A DNA stretch of 64,000 nucleotides from positions 37,175-101,174 of the forward strand of contig NZ_KB904060.1 in the NCBI RefSeq assembly GCF_000379905.1, in the 5' to 3' direction. A model generated the notes under the pieces. The model did not search any database. It had not been told where the DNA came from and was given only the letters and a program-made list of their open reading frames with translations. Source of the DNA: Rodentibacter pneumotropicus DSM 21403 (GTDB lineage: Bacteria; Pseudomonadota; Gammaproteobacteria; Enterobacterales; Pasteurellaceae). The translations under genes were made by a program, and so were the position numbers. How positions within the stretch are numbered: position 1 is the first letter of the stretch; each line of letters starts with the position of its first letter. Shown here one piece after another: positions 9,955-20,337 of the stretch.

Positions 9955-9977
9955 CCCGAGATTGCTCGGGTTTTTTT
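9955..9977 (+). terminator. rho-independent terminator after rpmG
   Basis: CCCGAG-ATTG-CTCGGG followed by seven T residues. It overlaps the upstream region of mutM, which begins 30 bases later and so needs its own promoter or read-through. Confidence 0.95.
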
Positions 9978-10006
9978 ATATACAAAATTCATTAGAGAAC
10001 TCAACT

Positions 10007-10822
10007 ATGCCTGAATTACCCGAAGTTGAAACCGCCCTACGTGGTATAAGTCCTTATTTAAAAAGCTTTATTATTGAAAAAATTATTGTTCGCCAGCCAA
10101 AATTACGCTGGGCAGTTTCACCTGAATTAATGGAATTGTCTAACGTGAAAATTCTAACGCTCTCTCGTCGAGCAAAATATCTGATTATCCACACGGAAAA
10201 CGGATACATTATTGGACATTTAGGTATGTCAGGATCTGTTCGAATTGTACCGCATAATAGCCCTATTGATAAACACGATCATGTGGATATTGTCATGAGT
10301 AACGGGAAATTATTACGTTATAACGATCCCCGTCGTTTTGGCGCATGGTTATGGACAAAAAACCTTGATGAATTTCATCTTTTTTTGAAACTCGGCCCTG
10401 AACCGCTTTCTGATGAATTTAACGCCGAATATCTTTTTAAAAAATCCCGAAAAAAATTGACCGCACTTAAAACTTTCTTAATGGATAATTCAATTGTTGT
10501 CGGTGTCGGTAATATTTACGCCAATGAAAGTTTATTTTTATGTGGCTTACATCCACAAAAAGTGACGGCAAATCTAACCCAAAAACAATGTATATTATTA
10601 GTAGATACAATCAAATCCGTACTCGCAAAAGCGATACAACAAGGAGGAACAACACTTAAAGATTTTTTACAGCCTGATGGACGCCCCGGTTATTTTGCGC
10701 AAGAATTATTGGTCTATGGTAATAAAGGTAAGCCTTGTCCAAAGTGCGGTACAAAAATTGAAAGTTTAGTCATTGGGCAACGCAACAGCTATATTTGTCC
10801 TCACTGTCAAAAGAAAAAGTGA
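10007..10822 (+). CDS. mutM: formamidopyrimidine-DNA glycosylase
   Basis: Base-excision repair enzyme that removes 8-oxoguanine and formamidopyrimidines and cleaves at the abasic site. It begins [13 protein letters not shown], giving the catalytic proline 2 and glutamate 3 after Met removal. It carries the NIYANES helix-two-turn-helix region and ends in a C4 zinc finger (CPKCG...CPHCQ). The start at 10007 is fixed by the need for proline at position 2. The length of 271 residues is standard. Confidence 0.97.
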   Translation: MPELPEVETALRGISPYLKSFIIEKIIVRQPKLRWAVSPELMELSNVKILTLSRRAKYLIIHTENGYIIGHLGMSGSVRIVPHNSPIDKHDHVDIVMSNGKLLRYNDPRRFGAWLWTKNLDEFHLFLKLGPEPLSDEFNAEYLFKKSRKKLTALKTFLMDNSIVVGVGNIYANESLFLCGLHPQKVTANLTQKQCILLVDTIKSVLAKAIQQGGTTLKDFLQPDGRPGYFAQELLVYGNKGKPCPKCGTKIESLVIGQRNSYICPHCQKKK

Positions 10823-11088
10823 AAACTTATTATTCCTCAAACGGGCTTTCAATTTGCAGTTTTTCGTGCCGGAGTAATAGACTTAAAACAGTTCCTCCAA
10901 TGTCAGCTAAATAACAGAAAACTGTTTTGTCGTATGTTTTTTATCTTAACATCCTTAAAATAATTGTTCTTATCTCCACTTGAGTTTTTTTCATTTAAAT
11001 TTAGAATTACCCGTTTCCAAGTGAGTAACAATCTCTTAACAGATCATTAAAATTCAACGTATCAAATGCCAATCAGGAATAACACAAA
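10823..11088. other. intergenic region, possible gene remnant
   Basis: Between mutM and the next gene. On the minus strand, about 10832-10940 stays open and reads YLADIGGTVLSLLLRHEKLQ and a few more residues to a stop, but has no start codon in frame, so it may be the tail of a lost gene. The rest is AT-rich with nothing I can identify. Confidence 0.25.
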
Positions 11089-12624
11089 ATGACCGAACAA
11101 AATATAGCACTCAAACTTTGTTCCGATTCAATGATGACTAATTTTAATCAAGAGTTTCTTGAAAAATTACAACTTCGTTCTTGGAATCGAGAATTAGGTA
11201 CGAAAGATAAACTTCAACATGCAAAGAGCTCTACTTTTTCCGCTATGTTTGTAGATGCGGATATCTCTTATTCCAAGGAAAATCTGCTATGCTGGATAAG
11301 AGTGCTAAAAAACGATGGCTTGTTATTAATGGAACGTATTGTTGAAAAAACACCTGAAATGTTGACCGCACTTCTACCGGAGCTTTTAACTTTCCATAAA
11401 AATTCGAATCCCGGTATTTGGATTTTTAGTAAAAATACACTTGATGTGGATGAACTCCAGTCACAAATAATACAGGCTCTTAGTGAAAAGGCACCGATCA
11501 CTCGCCTTTTTCCACTATTAGAGAAAATGGAGTCTGCCGATCCGCACTCCGTCCTACCTCATTTTGTTCGAAGTAAGTTATTTCATAAAACGCCTTCTGT
11601 TGGTCAAGAAAGTTGGCAACGCTTGTTTGAAAGAACACTTACCCGGGTAATGAATATTTATGCCTCCTTAAACACCCTAGCCAATGGAAACTATCAAATA
11701 GGATTTCAACAGCGGGAAAAAACTTTAGGCAACGCACACCTGCGGCGAACCCCAACACCACCACTAGAACAATTTTATGATAAACGTTGGAAAGGAGAAC
11801 ACTTAGCGGGAAAAACAATTGTGGTTTGGACTGAATTTGGTTTAGGTGATGAAATTATGTTTGCACAACTGGCTTATTATTTTAAAAACCAAGGTGCAAA
11901 CACAGTGAAATGGATTGTGCAAAGTCCTATTGTTTCACTCCTTTCCACCCATCCTGATATTGATCAGGTGATCGATTCCTCCAAATTAGGTAAACAAGTG
12001 GAAATTCTGGGAGAATTTGATTACTGGGTCTATCCTCACGAAATTTTAGCCTATGTAAATACGCCGTTTCAGCATTTACCCAAACGATTGCCTTACCTAT
12101 TTGCGAAATCAAGTACTCAAAGAAAAACCGCAAATTTATTTCCGGATACGGGCAATTTAAAAGTCGGCATTGCCTGGCGTGGTGATCCTATTAATGAAAA
12201 TGATGCTGCCCGCTCTATTCACAATTTAGACTATATTGAAACCCTATTTAAAATGGATGGGATTGATTGGTATTGCGTGCAAAAGGTTTGTAATGAACAG
12301 GAAATACAGCTACTGGAAAAATATAATATTCCACAAGTAGCTAAAAATGCGAAAGATTTTGCCCAAACAGCAGCGATGTTGATGCATCTTGATTGCCTTG
12401 TCTCAACTTGTACCTCTGTTATTCATGCTGCAGGCGCAATGGGCATACCAAGTTTATTAATGTTGTCTTATATTGGTGATTGGCGTTGGGGTTTGGCTGA
12501 TCCAACCAATCTTTGGTATCCAACCATTCGAGCCTTCCGTTGTCCTGCACCATTACCGGTTTGGGACAGCGTGATCGAAGAAGTGAAGCAAACATTAATT
12601 GAACGCATAAATTGGAAACAATAA
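11089..12624 (+). CDS. protein with glycosyltransferase-9-like C-terminal domain, unknown function
   Basis: 511 residues. The C-terminal half, from about residue 245, resembles the GT9/heptosyltransferase-like domain often attached to TPR proteins: GLGDEIMFAQLAYYF, then VGIAWRGDP, then a DCLVSTCTSVIHAAGAMG nucleotide-sugar site, ending DWRWGLADPTNLWYP. The N-terminal half (1-200) is not a TPR array I can recognise and has no clear domain. It may glycosylate a surface protein or glycan; that is inference. It is a single gene between mutM and nrfA, ending at an uptake-signal inverted pair near 12630-12666. Confidence 0.6.
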   Translation: MTEQNIALKLCSDSMMTNFNQEFLEKLQLRSWNRELGTKDKLQHAKSSTFSAMFVDADISYSKENLLCWIRVLKNDGLLLMERIVEKTPEMLTALLPELLTFHKNSNPGIWIFSKNTLDVDELQSQIIQALSEKAPITRLFPLLEKMESADPHSVLPHFVRSKLFHKTPSVGQESWQRLFERTLTRVMNIYASLNTLANGNYQIGFQQREKTLGNAHLRRTPTPPLEQFYDKRWKGEHLAGKTIVVWTEFGLGDEIMFAQLAYYFKNQGANTVKWIVQSPIVSLLSTHPDIDQVIDSSKLGKQVEILGEFDYWVYPHEILAYVNTPFQHLPKRLPYLFAKSSTQRKTANLFPDTGNLKVGIAWRGDPINENDAARSIHNLDYIETLFKMDGIDWYCVQKVCNEQEIQLLEKYNIPQVAKNAKDFAQTAAMLMHLDCLVSTCTSVIHAAGAMGIPSLLMLSYIGDWRWGLADPTNLWYPTIRAFRCPAPLPVWDSVIEEVKQTLIERINWKQ

Positions 12625-12731
12625 ATTAATCAACCGCACTTTGAATGAAGAAACCAATGTGCGGTTAAACCTTCATTATTCCCCTTATACCAACCCACAC
12701 TAACTCTTTAGGTGTATTTTCATTTTTTCCT

Positions 12732-12745
12732 TTGATCTAAAGCAA
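12732..12745. promoter_or_regulatory. FNR-type site upstream of nrfA
   Basis: TTGATCTAAAGCAA matches the FNR consensus TTGAT-N4-ATCAA at nine of ten positions. It lies about 150 bases before nrfA, an operon expected to be induced by oxygen limitation. A further partial site, ATCAATAGGTTATCAA, lies near 12825. Confidence 0.5.
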
Positions 12746-12897
12746 CTTTTCCACAAATAGCCCTAGAAAATCACCATACTTTTGTTATCGTTACTTTCAA
12801 ACTGAAGTATCTTTATTTAGTAAGATCAATAGGTTATCAATAATAATTTGCATTTGAATAATTTTATTTTTCCCCACTTTGCTATGGAGTGTTTATC

Positions 12898-14421
12898 GTG
12901 AATACATTGAGAAAAAGTCTTATCTTAGCTGCCTCTTTCGCAGCGTTAAGCGGTTATAATTCGGTAATGGCCGAAATGGTTTACAAACCGGTTGAGCAAC
13001 CCGTTGAAGCGCCAAACCCAAATTTAAAAATTGAAGCCGTAAATGAAAAATTCGCAGAAAAATATCCGAAACAATACCAGTCTTGGAAAGCTACAGAAAA
13101 GGGTGACAAAATCATTTATGCCAATGAAGAAGATCCGCGTTTAATCGTGCTTTGGGGGGGTTATGCGTTTTCTAAAGAGTATAACGCTCCCCGTGGGCAT
13201 GCTTATGCGATTACAGACGTGCGTAATATTTTGCGTACCGGTGCACCAAAAACCGCCAATGACGGTCCTCAACCAATGGCCTGTTGGACATGTAAAGGTC
13301 CCGATGTACCACGTTTAATCGCTGAGTGGGGCGAAGAAGGCTACTTCAATGCAAAATGGGCAAAAGGTGGCCCTGAAATTGTCAATTCTATTGGTTGCGC
13401 TGACTGCCATGACACAACATCAAAAGATTTTGCAGAAGGCAAACCTGCATTACGTATTGCTCGCCCACATGTTTTACGTGCCTTAGATCATCTCAACAAT
13501 GCCTTACAAGCCAAAGCAAAAGCAGAAGGAAAAGCACAATCTGACCTTAGTTTTAATACCGCAGCGCGTACTGAAAAACGTGCAGAAATCTGTGCAAACT
13601 GTCACGTTGAATACTATTTTGCGGGTGACATCAAACAAGTGACCTTCCCTTGGAATAACGGTCAAACAGTCGATGACATTGAAAAATACTATGATGATAT
13701 TGGTTTCAGCGATTGGACTCATTCTCTTTCTAAAGCACCAATGTTAAAAGCTCAGCACCCTGACTTTGAAATTTGGTCTTTAGGGATGCACGGCAAAAAT
13801 GGCGTAACCTGTGTAGATTGCCATATGCCAAAAGTTCAAGATGCGGATGGTAAAGTTTATACGGATCACCAAATCCAAAATCCATTTGATGCCTTTGATT
13901 CAACTTGCGCAAACTGTCACGATCAAAGTAAAGAAAAATTAAAAGAGATCGTTGCTTCACGTAAAAAAGACGTGAAAGACGTCATGGGGCGTTTAGAAGA
14001 TCAAGTTGTGAAAGCTCACTTTGAAGCCAAAGCAGCTTGGGATGCCGGTGCAAGCAAAGAAGAAATGGAAGCTGCATTAATGGATATCCGCCATGCTCAA
14101 TGGCGTTGGGATTATGCCGCAGCAAGCCACGGTGGTCATATGCACGCACCTGATGTGATGCTTCGCGTATTAGGTTCCGGTTTAGATAGAGCTGCAGATG
14201 CACGTGCTAAACTGGCAGCTATCTTAACAAAACACGGCGTAAAAACACCGGTTGAAATCCCTGATATTTCTACCGCTGAAAAAGCGTGGAAAGTGATGGG
14301 GATTGATATTGAAAAAGAACGTCAAGCAAAAGAAGAATTCTTAAAAACAGTTGTACCTCAATGGGAAAAAGAAGCAAAAGCCAACGGCAAATTAGCTGAC
14401 GATACCGCAACAAAACAGTAA
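12898..14421 (+). CDS. nrfA: ammonia-forming cytochrome c nitrite reductase (catalytic subunit)
   Basis: Periplasmic pentahaem enzyme that reduces nitrite to ammonium with six electrons. Five haem-binding motifs are visible: the special lysine-ligated catalytic haem CWTCK, then CADCH, CANCH, CVDCH and CANCH. A signal peptide ends near SVMA. I choose the GTG at 12898 (MNTLRKSL) because GGAG lies 8 bases upstream; another in-frame GTG at 12889 overlaps that ribosome site. It heads nrfABCD. Confidence 0.96.
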   Translation: MNTLRKSLILAASFAALSGYNSVMAEMVYKPVEQPVEAPNPNLKIEAVNEKFAEKYPKQYQSWKATEKGDKIIYANEEDPRLIVLWGGYAFSKEYNAPRGHAYAITDVRNILRTGAPKTANDGPQPMACWTCKGPDVPRLIAEWGEEGYFNAKWAKGGPEIVNSIGCADCHDTTSKDFAEGKPALRIARPHVLRALDHLNNALQAKAKAEGKAQSDLSFNTAARTEKRAEICANCHVEYYFAGDIKQVTFPWNNGQTVDDIEKYYDDIGFSDWTHSLSKAPMLKAQHPDFEIWSLGMHGKNGVTCVDCHMPKVQDADGKVYTDHQIQNPFDAFDSTCANCHDQSKEKLKEIVASRKKDVKDVMGRLEDQVVKAHFEAKAAWDAGASKEEMEAALMDIRHAQWRWDYAAASHGGHMHAPDVMLRVLGSGLDRAADARAKLAAILTKHGVKTPVEIPDISTAEKAWKVMGIDIEKERQAKEEFLKTVVPQWEKEAKANGKLADDTATKQ

Positions 14422-14429
14422 GAAAAGTT

Positions 14430-14462
14430 ACCGCACTTTTATGCTAAAAGTGCGGTCGTTTT
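14430..14462 (+). terminator. uptake-signal hairpin between nrfA and nrfB
   Basis: ACCGCACTTTT-ATGCT-AAAAGTGCGGT forms a perfect 11-bp stem followed by CGTTTT. It would weaken read-through so that nrfA is made in excess over nrfBCD. The short T-run suggests partial termination or a 3' processing stop. Confidence 0.6.
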
Positions 14463-14486
14463 CCACAATAAACTTGAGGTTCCAAA

Positions 14487-15125
14487 ATGAATTTAACTTC
14501 TTTTCTTCGTAATATGGCAAAAACCGCAGCACTCCTTGCATTTGCCGCAGCAACACCAATAATCGCACACGCACAAGCGAATTCTGTACTAAATTATGAA
14601 CCGCAATTAGACAATCAGCGTGACCCAAACCAATACTGTGCGAAATGTCATAAATTTGACAAAGTGGATAAAAACCAAACCTTGGAACAATCCGGTGGTG
14701 AATTGCACTTCGGGAAATTCCACGGCACACATTTAAACCAAAAAAATCCAAACAACGGCAAACCAATCACCTGTGTAAGCTGTCACGGTAATATTACTGA
14801 AAACCACCGTCGTGGTGCGAAAGACGTAATGCGTTTTGAAGGTGATATTTTTGGTGAGAAAAAACCAATGTATTCCGTACAAGAACAAAACCAAGTGTGT
14901 TTTGCCTGCCATCAACCGGATAAACTCCGCGAGAAATTATGGGCGCACGATGTACATGCGATGAAATTGCCTTGTGCAAGTTGTCACACCCTTCATCCAA
15001 AAGAAGATGCAATGAAAGGCATTCAACCAAAACAGCGTGTTAAACTTTGTGTTGACTGTCATAGTGAACAACAAAAACGCCAAGCCCAACAAGAAAAATC
15101 AACCGAACAAAAGGATAAACAATGA
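14487..15125 (+). CDS. nrfB: pentahaem cytochrome c NrfB
   Basis: Periplasmic electron carrier that passes electrons from the NrfCD quinol oxidase to NrfA. A signal peptide of about 29 residues ends in AHA, and five CXXCH haem motifs follow (CAKCH, CVSCH, CFACH, CASCH, CVDCH). The C-terminus is lysine- and glutamine-rich. The stop overlaps the nrfC start by four bases (ATGA), indicating translational coupling. Confidence 0.95.
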   Translation: MNLTSFLRNMAKTAALLAFAAATPIIAHAQANSVLNYEPQLDNQRDPNQYCAKCHKFDKVDKNQTLEQSGGELHFGKFHGTHLNQKNPNNGKPITCVSCHGNITENHRRGAKDVMRFEGDIFGEKKPMYSVQEQNQVCFACHQPDKLREKLWAHDVHAMKLPCASCHTLHPKEDAMKGIQPKQRVKLCVDCHSEQQKRQAQQEKSTEQKDKQ

Positions 15126-15799
15126 CAACTTGCTCACGCCGAAGCTTTGTTTCCGGCATGGGGGCTGTGATCCTTATGACGGGAACGCCTTTAACTTCTT
15201 TAGCAAAAGAAGATAAGGCGGATAAAACCAAACGTTACGCAATGGTACATGATGAAACTGCTTGCATTGGCTGTACGGCATGTATGGATGCCTGTCGTGA
15301 TGTCAACCAAGTACCACAAGGCGTATCTCGTTTAGAGATTTTACGTAGCGAACCCTATGGCGAATTTCCAAATCAAGAATATGAATTTTTCCGCCAATCT
15401 TGCCAACATTGTAGTAATGCACCTTGTGTGGCGGTTTGTCCGACCGGTGCTTCATTTATTGATAAAGATACGGGCATCGTCGATGTACATAAAGATTTAT
15501 GTGTGGGTTGCCAATATTGTATTGCAGTCTGCCCATATCGCGTGCGTTTTATTCACCCGGTTCACAAAACTGCTGATAAATGTAACTTCTGTCGAGATAC
15601 CAATTTAGCCAACGGTAAGCAACCTGCTTGCGTGGAAGCCTGTCCGACAAAAGCCTTAACCTTTGGCGATATGAACGATCCGACCAGTGAAGTCACACGT
15701 AAGGTAAAAGAAAAACCGGTTTATCGCACAAAAGTGGAATTAGGGACACAGCCAAATCTTTACCATATTCCATTCCAACATGGGGAGCTTAGAAGATGA
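15122..15799 (+). CDS. nrfC: iron-sulfur protein NrfC
   Basis: Ferredoxin-like subunit with four [4Fe-4S] clusters that links the membrane protein NrfD to NrfB. The N-terminus has a twin-arginine export signal (SRRSFVSGMG). Cysteine groups are clear: CIGCTACMDAC, CQHCSNAPCVAVC, CVGCQYCIAVC and CNFC with CVEAC. The length of 225 residues is typical. It overlaps nrfB and nrfD by four bases at either end. Confidence 0.95.
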   Translation: MTTCSRRSFVSGMGAVILMTGTPLTSLAKEDKADKTKRYAMVHDETACIGCTACMDACRDVNQVPQGVSRLEILRSEPYGEFPNQEYEFFRQSCQHCSNAPCVAVCPTGASFIDKDTGIVDVHKDLCVGCQYCIAVCPYRVRFIHPVHKTADKCNFCRDTNLANGKQPACVEACPTKALTFGDMNDPTSEVTRKVKEKPVYRTKVELGTQPNLYHIPFQHGELRR

Positions 15800-16761
15800 C
15801 GTTAGATTATCCAGTTCCGTTCCACACACCCAATTTAGTGTGGGATTCGACCATTGCGATCTATTTGTTTTTACTCGGGATCTCATCCGGAGCGGTGCAA
15901 TTAGCTATTGCATTTAAACGTAGTCATAAATTGGAAAACCCAAGCAAAAACTGGATCATTCGTGCTGGAGTAATTTTAGGCTCAGTACCGACATTAATCG
16001 GTTTAACTCTGCTAATTTTCCACTTAGCACGCCCTTGGACATTCTGGAAATTGATGTTCAATTATCAATTTAATTCTGTGATGTCTATGGGAGTAATGCT
16101 TTTCCAAATTTATATGCTGTTCTTGGTATTATGGGGTGTAGTGATCTTCAAAAATGAAATCGAAACGCTCATTCGCCGTTTTCTGCCAAAGCTACAGTTT
16201 GTCATGAAATTAATTGGCTTTACCGAACGTTTAATTAGCCCTGTAGAAGTTATTTTATTTATATTGGCGGCAGTATTGGGGGCTTATACCGGCTTCCTAC
16301 TTTCAGCCCTTATCAGCTACCCAATGCTGAATAATCCGGTATTGCCGGCATTATTCTTGGCATCCGGTACTTCATCCGGTATTGCAGCCACATTTTTAAT
16401 CATTCTGATAGCCGGAAAATTGAAAGGTGACTCTCACGAATCTCACTTCATTCACAAATTTGAAGTGCCTATTATGGTGACTGAACTCGGTTTATTGGTG
16501 TGTTTCTTTGTGGGATTGCATTTTGGCGGCGGACAAAAAACAGTTGCGCTACATAATGCCCTTTCCGGATTTTGGGGAATGATATTCTGGATTGGCGTCT
16601 TCTTTATCGGAATTTTAATACCATTAATTGCAAATATGTTTGCCTCCGACCGGCTGAAATATAACCGTACTTTCATTATCTTGGTGTCGATTTTCGACCT
16701 AATCGGTGTTCTCTGTTTACGCTACTTTATTTTGTATGCAGGACAATTAACAGTGGCTTAG
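15796..16761 (+). CDS. nrfD: membrane quinol-oxidising subunit NrfD
   Basis: Integral membrane protein of the NrfD/PsrC family that oxidises menaquinol and passes electrons to NrfC. The 321 residues form about eight to ten hydrophobic spans with no haem motif. It is the last gene of nrfABCD, with an intrinsic terminator just downstream. Confidence 0.93.
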   Translation: MTLDYPVPFHTPNLVWDSTIAIYLFLLGISSGAVQLAIAFKRSHKLENPSKNWIIRAGVILGSVPTLIGLTLLIFHLARPWTFWKLMFNYQFNSVMSMGVMLFQIYMLFLVLWGVVIFKNEIETLIRRFLPKLQFVMKLIGFTERLISPVEVILFILAAVLGAYTGFLLSALISYPMLNNPVLPALFLASGTSSGIAATFLIILIAGKLKGDSHESHFIHKFEVPIMVTELGLLVCFFVGLHFGGGQKTVALHNALSGFWGMIFWIGVFFIGILIPLIANMFASDRLKYNRTFIILVSIFDLIGVLCLRYFILYAGQLTVA

Positions 16762-16778
16762 GTAATAGTTGTTTTATA

Positions 16779-16812
16779 AAGAAAGGCGTATTAATATGCG
16801 CCTTTCTTTTTT
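16779..16812 (+). terminator. rho-independent terminator between nrfD and nrfE
   Basis: A long near-perfect hairpin (AAGAAAGGCGTATT pairing with AATATGCGCCTTTCTT) ends in six T residues. It separates the structural nrf genes from the haem-attachment genes that follow. Confidence 0.92.
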
Positions 16813-16847
16813 GAAACCCGATTTTAATCACTAAAAACAAATTTATT

Positions 16848-18755
16848 ATGCTTCCAGAACTTGGTTTCCTTTCCCTTTTAATCGCGACTATCAGTGCATT
16901 ATTCCTTGCACTGTTTCCACAAATCGGCTTATTCAAAAAAAATTCGACTTTAATCAATTCTGCTTGGTGGTTAAGTTATCTTTTCACTATAACAACCACC
17001 TTTTCTCTCGGTATTCTCGCTTATTCCTTTGCAATAGATGATTTCACCCTTGAATATGTGGCAGCCCATTCCAATTCTCAGCTCCCAACATTCTTCAAAG
17101 TCGCCGCCACTTGGGGGGGACACGAAGGCTCTATGCTATTCTGGTTATTTTCTTTAAGCTTATGGCTTACTGCTTTTGCTTTTTTTAACCGAAAAAATGA
17201 CCGCACTTTCTCTACCCAAACCTTATCTTTGCTGGGTTTAATTTGTTTTGGCTTTGCCGTATTTATTTTGTTTTATTCTAATCCTTTCGGACGCACTTTC
17301 CCTGCACCAATAGAAGGGCGTGATCTCAACCCAATGTTGCAAGATATTGGATTAATTTTTCATCCACCACTGCTTTATATCGGCTACGTGGGTTTTGCGG
17401 TGAATTTTGCCATAAGCCTAAGCGCTCTCATTCATCATCAACCCGTCCAACAAATCGCCTACAAAATGCGAAGTTGGGTATTGTTATCATGGTTATTTTT
17501 AACCATCGGTATCGTGCTAGGCGCATGGTGGGCATATTATGAACTGGGCTGGGGCGGCTGGTGGTTTTGGGATCCCGTAGAAAATGCCTCGCTTATGCCG
17601 TGGTTACTGGGGCTTGCATTACTGCACAGTTTAGTCATCGCTGAAAAACAAGGCTCATTCCCTTATTGGAAAACATTATTTTCTCTCCTAACGTTTGCCT
17701 TCAGTGTCCTCGGCACCTTTATTGTGCGCTCCGGTGCGCTCACCTCCGTTCATGCGTTTGCCGTAGATAATACCCGTGGCTATGCCTTGCTGCTCATCTT
17801 CTTTTTGCTCACATTATTTGCTTTTGGATTATTTGCACTACGTTCAAACAATACTCAAGAAAGTGCGGTCAAATTTCAGCTTATTTCAAAAGCCGGTGGT
17901 ATTTTGTTACTCAATATTTTATTAACCATCGCCACGGTTTCCACCTTTTTAGGCACGTTCTACCCCATGTTATTTCAAGCCATGAATTGGGGATCTATTT
18001 CTGTGGGCAGCCCCTATTTCAATAGTATTTTCTTACCTATTTTGACGGTCATATTAATGGCTATGGTCGTTTCTCTCTCATTACGCTGGATAAATTTTGA
18101 GCAATCTTTTTTTATACGCCGTTTATTATTAATTATTCCTGCCGGAAGCATTGCCTTATTGATGATTTGGCAACAAATTCATCATAACGAATTACTCCAT
18201 TTTCATGGGTTCGCTTTTCTTTTATTAACACTTTCTATCTGGCTTTTCCTTTCGACTTTATGGCAAAATTGGCGAAAAATCCCTCTCGCACAACTGGGTA
18301 TGATTCTTGCCCATTGCGGTGTGGCAATTGCTACCATGGGTGCCGTAATGAGTAGTTATTTTGGCAGTGAAATCGGTGTTCGCCTTGCACCGCAACAAAG
18401 CCAAAAACTCGGGCAATACGAATTTCATTACCGTCAATTCTCTAACGAAATCGGGCCAAACTTCACAACAGAAGCGGCATTTTTTGATGTCACGGAAAAT
18501 GCTGAACCTTACGCCAATATCATACCGGAACGCCGTTATTATGATGTCCGCACCATGACGATGAGCGAAGTCGGTTTAAGTGGAGGATTCTGGGGTGATC
18601 TCTATATCGTGATGGGCGATTCTCTCGGAAAAGGGGAATTTACGTTCCGTCTGCATTACAAACCGCTTATTCGTTGGCTTTGGGCTGGGGGAATTTTAAT
18701 GGCATTAGGTGCGCTTTGTAGCACATTCGCTTTACGCCGAAAACAGGAAAGATAA
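16848..18755 (+). CDS. nrfE: haem lyase subunit NrfE (CcmF family)
   Basis: Membrane component of the cytochrome c haem lyase; in the Nrf system it works with NrfF and NrfG to attach haem to the unusual CXXCK site of NrfA. The 635 residues have about 14 spans and the tryptophan-rich WWD haem-handling motif ([16 protein letters not shown]), plus conserved histidines ([18 protein letters not shown]). It may also be called ccmF. Linkage to nrfABCD favours the Nrf role. It overlaps the next gene by one base. Confidence 0.88.
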   Translation: MLPELGFLSLLIATISALFLALFPQIGLFKKNSTLINSAWWLSYLFTITTTFSLGILAYSFAIDDFTLEYVAAHSNSQLPTFFKVAATWGGHEGSMLFWLFSLSLWLTAFAFFNRKNDRTFSTQTLSLLGLICFGFAVFILFYSNPFGRTFPAPIEGRDLNPMLQDIGLIFHPPLLYIGYVGFAVNFAISLSALIHHQPVQQIAYKMRSWVLLSWLFLTIGIVLGAWWAYYELGWGGWWFWDPVENASLMPWLLGLALLHSLVIAEKQGSFPYWKTLFSLLTFAFSVLGTFIVRSGALTSVHAFAVDNTRGYALLLIFFLLTLFAFGLFALRSNNTQESAVKFQLISKAGGILLLNILLTIATVSTFLGTFYPMLFQAMNWGSISVGSPYFNSIFLPILTVILMAMVVSLSLRWINFEQSFFIRRLLLIIPAGSIALLMIWQQIHHNELLHFHGFAFLLLTLSIWLFLSTLWQNWRKIPLAQLGMILAHCGVAIATMGAVMSSYFGSEIGVRLAPQQSQKLGQYEFHYRQFSNEIGPNFTTEAAFFDVTENAEPYANIIPERRYYDVRTMTMSEVGLSGGFWGDLYIVMGDSLGKGEFTFRLHYKPLIRWLWAGGILMALGALCSTFALRRKQER

Positions 18756-19285
18756 TGAAGAAAAAATTACTCTTTTTTACACCGCTCTTGATGCTTTTAG
18801 GTGTATGTATCCTATTAATTGCCGGACTTAATCAAGATCCGAAAAAAATTGCCTCTGCCCTGATTAATAAACCCATACCAGAATTTTATCAGGCAAATTT
18901 GCTTGCTCCTTCGAAAGCAATCAGTCCGAAAAATTTCCCGAAACAACCATTTTTATTAAATATTTGGGGCAGTTGGTGTGGCTATTGCAAGGAAGAACAT
19001 CCGCTTTTGATGGATATTGCCCAAACCATTCCGATCATCGGCATTGATTATCGGGATAACCCACAAAATGGGCGTGAAATGCTCAAAAGAATGGGTAATC
19101 CCTTTCTTTTAACTATTGATGACAGCCAAGGTGAACTCGCTATGAAACTCGGCGTAGATGGTGCACCGGAAACCTATTTAGTGGATGCTCACGGCATTAT
19201 TCGTTATCGCCACTCCGGGCTACTTGATCGAGAAACATGGAAAAATGTCTTTATTCCCAAAATTCAAGAATTAACGAAAAAATGA
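18755..19285 (+). CDS. thioredoxin-like periplasmic protein (DsbE/CcmG type)
   Basis: Membrane-anchored thioredoxin that keeps haem-binding cysteines of apocytochromes reduced. One N-terminal span (residues 7-25) is followed by a thioredoxin fold with the WCGYC active site ([13 protein letters not shown]) and a cis-proline region ([12 protein letters not shown]). The 176 residues match CcmG/DsbE; in Haemophilus the equivalent gene between nrfE and nrfF is sometimes named nrfX. The ATGA overlap with the next gene shows coupling. Confidence 0.88.
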   Translation: MKKKLLFFTPLLMLLGVCILLIAGLNQDPKKIASALINKPIPEFYQANLLAPSKAISPKNFPKQPFLLNIWGSWCGYCKEEHPLLMDIAQTIPIIGIDYRDNPQNGREMLKRMGNPFLLTIDDSQGELAMKLGVDGAPETYLVDAHGIIRYRHSGLLDRETWKNVFIPKIQELTKK

Positions 19286-20337
19286 AAATCTTTTTAACCG
19301 CACTTTTATTCGCTTTTAGCTTGTTTTCACAAGCGGAAATGGTGGATACTTACCAATTCAAAAGCTCGGCTGATCGCACCCGCGCCGTAGAACTGGCAAA
19401 ATCTTTGCGTTGCCCTCAGTGTCAAAATCAAAACTTGGTGGAGTCTAATTCTCCTATTGCCTACGACCTACGCATTGAAGTTTATAATATGGTGAATGAA
19501 GGCAAAACCAATCAGCAAATAATTGATACAATGACGGCACGTTTCGGTGATTTTGTGAATTACAAGCCCCCTTTTCAATGGAATACGGCATTGTTATGGC
19601 TATTACCCATTGGGTTACTCATTTTAGCCGGCGGGTTAGTTTGGCATTCTCACAAAAAAACACCTCAGCTCAAGGATAAGGTCTCCCTTTCCACATTCAA
19701 CGATCTTGAGCAAAACGAGCCACGTACACTATTTTCCCAAAATAACAACGGAAAAATCACGCTAAGTATTTTTGCTTTACTCATAGCCATCCCTCTCGGC
19801 TATTATTTATCCCTTGATCGTTTTTCGCGCCTACAAGAAGGTGAGCAAGCAATGATTTCTCAGCATAACAAACAAATTGAAATGGCAGACTTTCACAAAA
19901 AAGAAGACGTGATTACAAAAATTCAAGATAAATTGCGGGCAGATCCGAATAATACAGAGGTATGGATTCAGTTGGGCGAGACTTATGTGCAAAACAATGA
20001 ATTTGATTATGCCCTCATCGCCTATACGAACGCAGAAAAATTAGTAGGCAGTAAACCGAATATTTTAGGCTTAAAAGCCACCGCACTTTATTATCAAGCA
20101 GGGCAACAACTTATACCTGAAGCACAACGGCTTTTGAACCAAGCCCTCGCACAAGACCCGAAAGAAATTTCGAGTATCTCTTTGCTTGCGACTATTGAGC
20201 TTGAACAGCGCAATTACTCACAAGCAAAAGATTATTTACAGCAGTTATTAGATAGCGGCAATGCCGCTGTTGATCGCCGTATGGTGATTCAACGAATGAA
20301 AATGTTAGAATTTTTAGACCGAGGACAAACACAGTGA
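19282..20337 (+). CDS. nrfF: haem lyase subunit NrfF fused to a TPR domain (NrfG/CcmI-like)
   Basis: Two functions in one chain. Residues about 1-115 are CcmH/NrfF, with a signal sequence (FSLFSQAE) and the redox pair [10 protein letters not shown] that reduces apocytochrome. After a transmembrane region, residues about 150-350 form TPR repeats ([20 protein letters not shown]) like NrfG/CcmI, which present the apocytochrome C-terminus. I start at [10 protein letters not shown] (19282), whose ATGA overlaps the previous stop, rather than at an in-frame start at 19237. The last codons overlap the next gene. Confidence 0.85.
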   Translation: MKIFLTALLFAFSLFSQAEMVDTYQFKSSADRTRAVELAKSLRCPQCQNQNLVESNSPIAYDLRIEVYNMVNEGKTNQQIIDTMTARFGDFVNYKPPFQWNTALLWLLPIGLLILAGGLVWHSHKKTPQLKDKVSLSTFNDLEQNEPRTLFSQNNNGKITLSIFALLIAIPLGYYLSLDRFSRLQEGEQAMISQHNKQIEMADFHKKEDVITKIQDKLRADPNNTEVWIQLGETYVQNNEFDYALIAYTNAEKLVGSKPNILGLKATALYYQAGQQLIPEAQRLLNQALAQDPKEISSISLLATIELEQRNYSQAKDYLQQLLDSGNAAVDRRMVIQRMKMLEFLDRGQTQ

